Source: Glandiceps talaboti (lineage: Eukaryota > Hemichordata > Enteropneusta > Spengelidae). From it: DNA of 64,000 nt. The notes below the pieces were generated by a model that did not search any database, was not told the DNA's origin, and was given only the letters and a program-made list of their open reading frames with translations. A program made the position numbers and the translations under genes. Positions 55,473 through 64,000 of the stretch are shown here, piece after piece (the first letter of the stretch is position 1; every line of letters begins with the position of its first letter). Where the stretch lies: NCBI RefSeq assembly GCF_964340395.1, contig NC_135550.1:7078101-7142100 (forward strand), written 5' to 3'.

Positions 55473-58400
55473 CTGCAGAAGAAAAAAGAAGAAAAAAAAG
55501 ATTACATTGTAAACACTTCTTCACTAAGTCATACTTCCAACACTTTCCCTGGAATCTCCCTCTTTCCCATTCCGACTACGGCAAATTACTTTTTATCACA
55601 ACTATAGAAAAAGTTGATCCATTAACAAAAAATAATGATTCCATCTAATCTTTCTATCTCCACTGATGAAGATAGCACTAGTATGAGAACCTCAGACTGA
55701 ATCATGGGCCTTTAGCAACATGAGAGAGCAGCCTAATGATGGCATTGCTTTGCTTCACATTATAACTTCACACATCTCAACTGATTTCACAACTACTGGT
55801 AATACATGTATGTAGATTATGTAGGCTTTTCTTTCTTGAATTTCACTATCAGTGAATGTAGTCCCAAAGACTATACAACCTAGTAGACTATAAATAATGA
55901 CACCATACCTTGGTTTGCTATCAGTACTACTTGAGGTTGAGGTGGATGAAGTACTGGAGGCACTACTTTTTCTGCTCGAACTACTTTTAACTGAATAACC
56001 TGTCAAAAAAAAAAAATAAATAAATAAAAATAGAAACGGACATTGTGTTTAGGTATATTTGTGTATAACATCAATAACAAACAGCACTCATTAAACCAGC
56101 ACTGGTAAATCAATTTGGGTGTTTTGATTCACCACTTAAGACACCGGATCACAAATTGCAATACAGATGTAATCATAGACTCTCCACCAACATTTTGTGT
56201 ACGGTCTATGATGTAATCAAATAAAATTTGTATGTGTTCTTTTCATCTCAAATGCTATGTGGTAAAATGCTAAAAACCAGGACATCATCATCAATGTTGA
56301 CGTGTCTAGTGACAACTTACCTGAGGTGGAACTCTCATTATATAATCTTTTATTCACGTTTTGAGCTGTTGCCTGAGATGCACTACCATCAGATCCCTTC
56401 CTAGGTCTGTAAAATCAACAAGATTAAAGATAACGTTTCCTTTTGAGTTCAACACAGTACAGATATCTTAGCAACTTAGCCACCTATGTGTAACTTATAC
56501 CAAATTTAATGTATACCCCAAATAAATCAAAGATCTCTCCTGTTTTCATATTACAATGTATGAAGACTTCTGACAAATGGAGAACAAATCAATTGCACAT
56601 GTTAGTTCAGGTATCAGGGTATCATTGAAATGTGTATACCTGTATATTTATTTATTTTTTCAATTTTTAAAAAAAAATTTTTGGGGGGTTACTCCTTGTG
56701 CATGCAACATGAAGACAGGTGAAATAATTGACATTGTGTGGTTAATGTCAGTTTCTGTGAAATGTTATGATAACCTTTGTATACCATTAAACCAGACCCT
56801 GTAGTGGTATAACGTTAGGCGCGTGCAACAGTCAATGAAGCATAGATGCAGATACCAGATTCCCACCACGTCAGTCTGGTGAATTCTACTCTCAGCTTTG
56901 TATCCTATCAATATGCCAGGTGCTTCACAGCCCACTGCATATCATACTGACTACAGTATCCCTGCACAGTCCACAATATGTAATGTCGGGAGTACGTCGT
57001 GTCACCAGTATGTGTATGTCAACTACAGTGTGCCACAATATGGGCAGCAGTTTATCAGTCAGCCTGGCTTCATCAAGAGACATCTACACAGTCTGGAGAA
57101 TTCTACAACAAAGTGAGACACCAGGGCCACATCATGTATGCCTGGTGGGCTCTATCGTGAAACATCAGTGTGCTGCAAGGCCTACAGTATGTCATGTCAA
57201 CTGCAGTGTGCTGTCAGGCTTATAGTATGTTATCTCAATTACTGTGTTGCAAGGCCTACAGTATGTCATGTCAACTACAGTATGCTGTCAGGCTTATAGT
57301 ATGTTATATCAATTACTGTGTTCCAAGGCCTACAGTATGTCATATCAATGCAGTATGCTGTCAGGCTTATAGTATGTTATCTCAATTACTGTGTTCCAAG
57401 GCCTACAGTATGTCATATCAATGCAGTATGCTGTCAGGCTTATAGTATGTTATATCAATTACTGTGTTCCAAGGCCTACAGTATGTCATATCAATGAAGT
57501 ATGCTCCAGGGCATAGAGTAAGTCATGTGAGCAGTGGCGTGCTGCAAGGCATAGAGTATGTCAACTATAGATTGTTACATGGCCTACAATGCATGAGGCC
57601 AACTGCAGTTTGCAACGTTAACTACATTATGTACAGTATACTGTGAGGTCTACGGTATACTGCAAGGCTAATGTCATGTCAATTACAGTGTGCTCCAAAG
57701 CTTGTGGTGCGCCATGTGAATAATGATGTGCTGCAACGCTGATATCATGTCAATTACAGTGTACTGCAAAGTTCACCTTTATGGCATGGTATGTGAACGA
57801 TGGTGTTCTGCAAGGCCTACAGTATGTCATGTCAATTACAGTGTGCTGCAAAGCTCTGGATATAGTTTGTGGACTATGGTGTTCTGCAAGGCCTACAGTA
57901 TGGCATAGTTTGTGGGTTATGATGTGCTGCAAGGCTCCCAAAATTATCACCATCGTGGGCTCTATGTCGAAAGGCTAAATGTATGACTTGTATGAATGAA
58001 GAATGGAAATCTCAAACTCTATCACTATTCACAGTTTTCTACTGTCCATCCATAAATACAATTTCTGTGAGTTTTTTTTTTTGCCACGGAGGTTACTCGT
58101 TTTGAGACACACTATACAGACTGTGATCTACTGAAAACTTACAGGCTATCATATTAGAACATTTAATACTAACTATGAACTTTGGATTCTGGAAATTATA
58201 CAACACTCACTGCTGATCCCAAACTGATTAAAATCTGATGTAGGGAACTTGGTGCGATTTCTTTATTTACCCCTTACTCTTATTGTCATTTGTTCTTTTT
58301 TTGTTGTTGTTAGCACCTTATACCTACATTGGACACAATATCATAGGAGTCCACGTACAAATCTCGAGAACTGAATGGATTTACTAAACCAATTAGAACG

Positions 58401-61400
58401 CATCTTGCACCAAAACTTATGGGAACAGTACCGCAGAATGCTCTGTTTAAAAAAAAGGTAGAGTGCAGACAACAACTTTGTTATTGTTTGGCGTTTCTCT
58501 TTGTTTTAATTTCAAATGTCAAGCATTATATTGTCAGATAGATTCTGGTAAGTACGCGATTTGAACGTGAACTCCTATGGTGTTAAGTCAGATGAAAGTA
58601 CAAGGCACTCAGAGAGCAAAAACGAACAAATAACAATAAAAGCAGGAAACAGAGGTAAATAAAGAAATCGCGCCAAGTTCATTACCTCAGATTGTACTAA
58701 TTCTATCCTGTCCTAAAAGTATGATATACAAGCGACCTATCGGTCAGAATAGCTCCGCTGTTTTTTTTTAATTTTATTTTTTATTTTGGTGACACGTAGA
58801 AGTGGTTCAGTTCTTCAGCTCTTCACTATGCAGTTTTGTTTTAGCGATGCAATAAAGTGGTTAGTGGTTCATATGATGTCTCACTGTAAAACACATTTTA
58901 CACAGAAGTTGGTAATGTATTGTACTTTTATACCATAGTCACCATTTTATAACAAAAATCTACTGTTATGAAAAATTGCACAAAATGACTGGGAAATGCA
59001 CACAAGAAAAAGAAAAAAAGAGATGATTTTGAGGTTGGCTATAAATAATTCCATTGTCTTACAGCTTTAACCCTGGGAAATTTTAATGATGAATGAAATA
59101 AACTAGGGATCTAAAATAATTTTGAGGCAATTTGAATTTCAATTTTCTAACAAATTTACCAAGTCAACAACATTCAACTTGTACAAGTTGAGTAGATATA
59201 TATTATAGGGAAGAAATGTATTAATCGCCATCTTAGTTTCCGGACGGCGACAATCCCCGCCAGGTACCAGAAAGAGAGTCATTCTGGCAGCCATACGTTA
59301 CAGTGGTAACACTCGTTCATGTTCTATTACCTTTCATAAAGAAAACACAACTAAATGGTTGAAGTGATCTTTTTTTTTAAATTTCTTTTCATCACAACAA
59401 CAAAATCTGCGTGATCAAAAGTGTTGTAAACTAAACCACAAAGAATTATCGGACTGGCTAAACTTCCCGATGAACAGGAGTAAGGTCCAAGTCCAAGTAA
59501 GCCTCGATAGTACGTGAGAAAATCGTCTCAAACTAGCGATACAACTTTCAAAATATAACTTGACATGTCTTCATTTGTTAGATTTATACAATTCAAGACG
59601 CGTTTTCACTCGAAAACAACAATTCTGTGAATAATGACACTCTGAACGCAGCGATTTCTCGGACGATGTTACCACTGTAACGTATGGCTGACAACGACTT
59701 GCTTCCGGGTTAGTCCCTCGTGCATCCGGGTACCTGGGGTTGTCGCCGTACGGAAACTAAGAAAGATGGAATTTACACAGTGTTTCTTGTGACCGGCGCG
59801 GCGCCTGTCAGCAGACTCGGCCATTTTTTTCATCATTCCATTGTATTTAAACCTTGTACTTGACATTTCGCAATATTTATAATTCTCAACAAAATACCTC
59901 AACATGCCTCACTTCGCTCGTACTCAAAGCAGCCCCTCGGCCCTCGCGGTATGATCACTGATGACATGACGAGAGAACTTTTTCGGATTTACATGTAAAA
60001 CGGGGAAAGATACGCAAAACATAATGCAAAGTCTGAAGCCAAATTAAAGTTGTGATTATTTTAATTATTTTTACTTGCCAAATATTTGCATTTTGGAAAT
60101 GGCAAGACACGTTCATGTCGTTTAACTTTACATGTGAACTGTCGGCCAATAAACAAAATTTGGTTGATTCACAGTCCGCAGTTAGACTGCTCTTGCATAA
60201 CTTCAACCGCATGCCTTCCTTACGCAAGTTGTCTTAATTCTGGTTCACTGTCACTCCAAATTGCACGACGATATAGAATTAATCACAAGTTACATGTTAT
60301 CTGAAAACATCACATTTTTATAGTGGGTCTGAAGTGAGATTTTAGTGAGTACCAAGAACGTCTTGTGTTGTTGCTTGCTGTGGAAAATCGCCCGGTCACA
60401 TGAGGTCAGCTTCAGCTTCTGGTCGAATCAGGATAGAGTATGCAAATAAGGACGTTGCGGACTGGCTGATTATGTAGAAGGGTGCAGAATTTGGATTTGA
60501 AGTTTACAACCCTGTTTCAAATAAACGCTTGTCACTTCATGCATTTGGGCGCCCAATGCGTAGAATTATGACTATAGCACATATTACATTGCTTGTTTGA
60601 CGTCAATAGTGTCTTTTGAAAAGTGGCAGTTTACTTAAAGTCTCGTCGAATGATTTCCAATATGGCATCGGTCATTATCCTCATTAACATATTCATTTTT
60701 TTTTCAAATTACAAAAAAAAAATCATAAAAAATAAAAATGAAGATGTGCTGACTTGAAATTAACAAACCTGAGTAAGCTACCCCCTGCGCATCAACACAC
60801 CAGATATCAAAGCAATCTGACAATAAGTTTTCACGGAGATGATGAAAATGACATTTTATGAAAAAAAATCATAAAAAATTGAAAATGGCACAGATCAACT
60901 TGGCATGAACAAATCTGAATAGCCTCCCCCCAGGGAACATGCACACCAAATATCTAAGAATACTGACTGTCACTTCCGCAGAAAATAATGAAAATATAAA
61001 AGTTTGACGGACACCTATGATTCACTCTACTCTCTATACTCTATACAACCTATACCTAAAGCTACGCTTTCAGCTTTCGCTGACAGCGGAGCTAATAATA
61101 TAGTGATATTGACTTGCACAAAACAAACCAATCTAATGAATGAAATTCCAGTTAGAAGAACCATACTAACTAACGAAGTAACAAGTGAGCAGGTACATGT
61201 CATAAATTTATCATAATCTCAACTTCTGTACCTTACGTTTAAATAAACTTTTATCGCATTCTGATTATTGGTTCAAACCACTACATTCTTTAGATATCAG
61301 TTGGATTTCGTTTTTCCTTTTAAACCATCCATCAAATAAACAGTTAACACTTTATGTGCACATACACTATATACAATTGGACTAAAAAAGGTGTACGGTA

Positions 61401-63195
61401 ATTTATGACTACATACTGGTTTATATCTACAATTGTTAGTCATCACTGGCTTTATTTATCTCTTTATTGATAATGTTACAACTAAGTGCAGTAGACAACT
61501 CAATGTCTGTGATCACTCGAACACTTTCAGACTAAATCCAGCTAGCTACTGTGGGTGATGGTGTTGAAAACTTTTATTCACTACTTCAATTCTGTGCTTG
61601 TACCCTTAGCGCTGCGTTTTTCACACTTTTGGAATTAGTGTTTTTTTTAACCACTTCAACAAACCACAGTGAGTAATGTCCTTTATGATAAATTGAATGA
61701 AAATTCTATGAATGGACGCAGCGGCAAAATGATAGAAGCAATGCCTGGGTGTGTGTGTGAGGCTTTGGTGAATAGAGGTAGTGGTATGGAATGAATGAAT
61801 GAATGGGAGAAACTGATCAAAATTGAGAGAGATGAGACTTGGACCTTGTGGGGGCGCTCTTCAACCCAATTATGTTACCATCAGAGCCTCCTCGAGATCT
61901 TGGTCTGTAGAGCAGTAATGAATGAGAACACGCCATGGGTGAAGTGACAAAGAAGACAAAACAAGAACATCAATAACATCATATACTACAAAACCTAAAA
62001 TCATACATAGAACGAGGAGAAAAAATCATATTTGTGATAATAATAACACAAAATTTTGCTGTAGAAGAAATGACAAAATAACTTGTTAAAACATGGTGAC
62101 TGTTTTAATAAGTTAGGTTAGGATTTTTGGTGTGTTAGCTGTAACATTGCAATGTATTGCCAACAGACATCAACAACCACGCTTGTATAGATTAAGAACA
62201 GTAGACATAACAGTGTAAATTGAAATAACATAACAATGTAACATGACATACTCCGACATAACGGAACACAAAACTACATAACATTAGGCAAAAAAAAAAG
62301 AAAAAAAGAATTGTTTCTGGTCAGCGCGTGCATCACTTAAATATGGTCTTTTTTTGTGTGTGTGTGTGTTTGTCCAGCCCATGCAGTCTGCAGGGAAGCA
62401 CAAAAATGTAACCCCCTCCCTACTTCAGTGAAGACAACTGCAGAGCCAATTCTGAACAAGCCAATGACATCTGCCCCACATACACACTTTCTGTAAAGTA
62501 CTAAATAAAAAGAACAGTAATTGCCACAAAAAGTAGACTGAGTGACCCGTTTGTTGAGAATTAAAAAAAAAAATTCACACTATTTTAGACAAACTGTCCT
62601 GATTAGAAACAATTCTTTTCATCTTTTTTTTGGCCTTATAGAGAGACAGTTCACTTTGAAGTTATAAGTTGTACAAAGCCATAAATATTATTTCTTGATT
62701 ATCAACAAGTCATGTCCTCTCCCTTCAGTGCATTCATACACAAGATCCAATTTCACATCTACCCTCTATTATTGAAGCTCTAAAGGCCCACTAGGGATAA
62801 AAAATTTTGATGTGAAAAAAGGGTTGTTTGTCAAAAACTCTGAAAAAAAGTTAGTCTGGAACAAAAGATTGATTTTATGCAATCCTTACGGCGCAACTGA
62901 TTAGATAACACGAATGCAAGAACCTAGGATTGAATCATGGGCCTTTAAGTCTGTACAAGCATACAAAATAGCAATGATATAAGGATTGAATCCCTGGCCT
63001 TTGAATCCCTGGCCTTTAAGCCAGTACCCGTGTGTATATATCATTGTGTACATTGTATCAGTCTGAATTGATGATAACAAGTTGTTAACTTTTACCTGAT
63101 TGATGACGATGAGGAGGATGAAGACAAGTCTCCAATTGGTGAACTTTTACCGGTCTTAGATTTTGCTGAACTGAATGACTTGGTTGTCTTGTTAC
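55451..63195 (-). CDS. 3' part of a minus-strand gene with Ser-rich C-terminus (5' end outside window)
   Basis: Exons on the minus strand, in order: 63195-63096, 56406-56321, 55999-55909 and 55472-55451, with an alternative last exon at 61904-61817. Each has GT-AG signals and phases agree (exit 2, entry 2, exit 1, entry 1, exit 2, entry 2, stop). The peptide is Ser/Lys-rich: GNKTTKSFSSAKSKTGKSS.., RPRKGSDGSASQATAQ.., GYSVKSSSSRKSSASSTS.., then RRKISKS and stop. It looks disordered, as in tails of cytoskeletal or signalling proteins, but no domain is in the window, so I give no function. Short exons in long introns full of repeats. The upstream exons lie beyond 64000. Confidence 0.68.
55909..55999 (-). 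CDS. Ser-rich coding exon
   Basis: 91 nt after TTTTTTTTTGACAG and before AAG|GTATGG. It encodes GYSVKSSSSRKSSASSTSST..DSKP, about half Ser. It resembles the exon at 63096 in both sequence type and phase. Confidence 0.72.
56321..56406 (-). CDS. Coding exon (RPRKGSDG type)
   Basis: 86 nt after GATTTTACAG and before TCAG|GTAAGT. It encodes RPRKGSDGSASQATAQNVNK..ESSTS. Its opening is clearly similar to the alternative exon at 61904 (RPRSRGGSDG). Confidence 0.72.
57160..57960. repeat. About 73-bp (2 x ~37 bp) minisatellite
   Basis: CAAGGCCTACAGTATGTCAT recurs at about 57176, 57250, 57324, 57397 and 57470, alternating with TCAGGCTTATAGTATGTTAT. The right half of the array is more diverged (TGTGCTGCAAGGC, TGGTGTTCTGCAAGGC). 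It sits in an intron of the minus-strand gene. Open frames over it are periodic artefacts. Confidence 0.92.
57961..59228. other. Intronic, no supported exon
   Basis: AT-rich. A plus-strand donor-like TCTG|GTAAGT at about 58550 has no partner exon. Confidence 0.4.
59229..59770. mobile_element. Foldback / TIR element, about 540 bp
   Basis: The arms 59229-59310 and 59667-59770 are reverse complements in blocks: CATCTTAGTTTCCG.ACGGCG with CGACAA.CCCC at the outer end, and a perfect 22-bp block holding CCATACGTTACAGTGGTAAC at the inner end. The middle of each arm has diverged and differs in length. About 355 bp lie between them, without a transposase. It is CG-richer than the flanks. Confidence 0.75.
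59771..60000. promoter_or_regulatory. CpG-richer patch, possible alternative 5' end
   Basis: On the minus strand, an ATG with good context (AAAAAAATGGCCGAG) opens MAESADRRRAGHKKHC before a donor-like CTGT|GTAAAT. On the plus strand, CCTCGGCCCTCGCG|GTATGA is donor-like. Either could be an internal first exon. The evidence is composition plus these signals only. Confidence 0.25.
60001..60707. other. Intronic, no supported exon
   Basis: Non-coding. Short frames at 60052-60304 show no domain. Confidence 0.4.
60708..60996. repeat. Two diverged direct repeats, about 140 bp each
   Basis: AAAATCATAAAAAAT..AAAATG....GAT recurs at about 60718 and 60868, each followed by (A)CAAA(C/T)CTGA(G/A)TA..CT(A/C)CCCCC and a CACACCA(G/A)ATATC block. 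Related words (GACATTTT) occur in the repeats near 43390, so this is probably one interspersed family. Confidence 0.6.
61004..61201 (+). pseudogene. Possible retroelement protease fragment (DSGA)
   Basis: The plus-strand frame includes PIPKATLSAFADSGANNIVI, with ADSGA in a setting like the active site of retropepsin-type aspartic proteases (hydrophobic-x-DSGA-x-hydrophobic), then NEIPVRRTILTNEVTSEQ. A donor-like CAG|GTACAT follows at about 61190. Only about 60 codons are open and no flap motif is seen. It could be a gypsy- or Pao-like gag-pol scrap, or chance. Confidence 0.35.
61817..61904 (-). CDS. Alternative terminal exon of the right-hand gene
   Basis: On the minus strand, after ATTACTGCTCTACAG, 88 nt encode RPRSRGGSDGNIIGLKSAPT.. 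ending SHLSQF and TGA. Entry phase 2 fits the exon at 63096. A weak donor inside (GATG|GTAACA, about 61879) would instead give a 26-nt exon ending in phase 1, which could join directly to the exon at 55999. So this exon could either end the protein early or substitute for the exon at 56406. Confidence 0.55.
61905..63095. other. Intron of the right-hand gene
   Basis: AT-rich, with poly(A)/(T) patches and a short TTTTTGTGTGTGTGTGTG tract at 62349. GAATCCCTGGCCTTT(G/A)A repeats locally at about 62988-63021. No exon seen. Confidence 0.5.
63096..63195 (-). CDS. Coding exon (first seen from the right edge)
   Basis: 100 nt after ATGTACATTACAG and before CAG|GTAAAA. Entry phase 1 gives (G)NKTTKSFSSAKSKTGKSS..GDL followed by a run of eight Ser. 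The alternative phase-0 reading is also open (VTRQPSHS...) but lacks the compositional match to the exon at 55999. Confidence 0.68.
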
Positions 63196-63621
63196 CTGTA
63201 ATGTACATAACGTGATATTGATGACTTTTTGTGTCAATATACATAACCTTTGTACACGTTTGATTACATCATCTTAACGAAGTGTGAGTTGAGTCGTATT
63301 ACGGCAGCGTTACAGATAACGATTCCAGTCAGAGTGCAAAGAATGTGAGAGTACCACCACACCTTATCATTATTACGTGCCTGCTTTACTTGCAAGGATT
63401 ATGTTTACAGTTGGTGTTAAAAGGTTGCCACACTATGGATATACATTGTATGCAAAGACACTACGACAGAAAACATGCAAATGTAAATGCTAAATGAGGT
63501 GCAACTGGGGTGTATGGGTGTGACGTTATCAGATTCAAGTTGTACTGTCAAAACAAACACAACCATAAAAACACACACACACATCAAATCATGCACTTTA
63601 TTACCATAAAACGTTGAAAAA

Positions 63622-63809
63622 TATGGCCTAACACTGCAAAACTTATACGTTGGTCGTGTATAGAGATTTCATAATTTCTATGTATGGCCTAACACTGCAA
63701 AACTTATACGTTGGTCATGTGTAGAGATTTCATAATTTCAAAGTGTGGCCTAACACAGGCTGCAAAACTTACATGTTGGTCGTGTGCAGAGATTTCACAA
63801 TTTCAAAAC
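63622..63809. repeat. Three tandem copies of a 61-66 bp unit
   Basis: Unit: TATGGCCTAACACTGCAAAA, then CTTATACGTTGGTC.TGT, then AGAGATTTCATAATTTC. The first two copies are nearly identical; the third (from about 63744) has a small insertion and more changes. Confidence 0.92.
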
Positions 63810-64000
63810 TACTCAGGTGATATCAAACTTTACCACACTGTACACACCTTTTATTTAGTGTCAAATTGAAATGTAATAAACTTTTATATCAATATCTATG
63901 ATTCTTCACAACACTGTCACCAACAATGTATTCACACAAGTGACACACTATTTTACACAAATATTGGTGCAACGCTTTGAAATCACTTTATACTAGCAGC
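63810..64000. other. No feature recognised
   Basis: AT-rich; presumably intron of the right-hand gene. Confidence 0.4.

Noticed and set aside
57160-57960. Repeated small proteins (Cys-Tyr-Ser-Met repeats)
   Set aside because: Periodic translations of the 73-bp minisatellite; frames shift and stop irregularly.

Overview
This is an animal nuclear genome window: introns with GT/AG splice sites, C2H2 zinc-finger exons, tRNA-derived SINEs, a LINE remnant, many inverted-repeat (MITE-like) elements and abundant microsatellites. It is AT-rich and has the texture of a marine invertebrate, but I cannot name the phylum from the sequence alone. There are no bacterial features. Most of the long open frames are artefacts of satellites or AT-rich DNA.

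Layout. 1-13.4 kb: mostly non-coding, with a few exon-like pieces on the minus strand and a probable minus-strand first exon at about 13.38-13.48 kb. 13.5-14.0 kb: a probable divergent promoter. 14.0-20.13 kb (+): the best gene in the window, seven coding exons whose phases all agree, giving a 732-residue protein. It has an N-terminal RRKQxxP motif (the RBBP4/NuRD-binding signature of SALL, FOG and BCL11 type factors), a basic region, an atypical C..C..H..H segment, a Ser-rich middle, four C2H2 fingers and an acidic tail. Its sixth intron holds a 435-bp element with long terminal inverted repeats and a perfect 9-bp target duplication. 20.2-27.7 kb: dispersed repeats, including a SINE split by an inverted-repeat element and a LINE C-terminal remnant.

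27.8-30.2 kb: an array of 24-bp monomers (48-bp dimers). 31.5-37.8 kb: about five 1.15-1.35 kb tandem cassettes. On the minus strand each cassette carries short exon-like segments with good splice sites but stops in all frames; this is the most unusual structure here and could be a spliced non-coding RNA locus. 38.5-41.5 kb: a satellite of about 52 bp whose unit contains a perfect 7-bp-stem hairpin. 41.6-42.0 kb (-): a protein-like reading frame that seems broken upstream. 42.5-51.8 kb: two near-identical full-length SINEs in older repeats, a (GA)n tract and a roughly 58-bp tandem repeat.

52-64 kb: a possible lone plus-strand exon at 52.0 kb, then the 3' part of a minus-strand gene that enters from the right edge. 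It has Ser-rich, phase-compatible exons at 63.1, 56.4, 55.95 and 55.47 kb and an alternative terminal exon at 61.9 kb. A 73-bp minisatellite, a 540-bp foldback element and an ORF with a DSGA motif lie inside or near its introns. The two credible genes are not obviously linked in function; the rest is mainly repeat biology.
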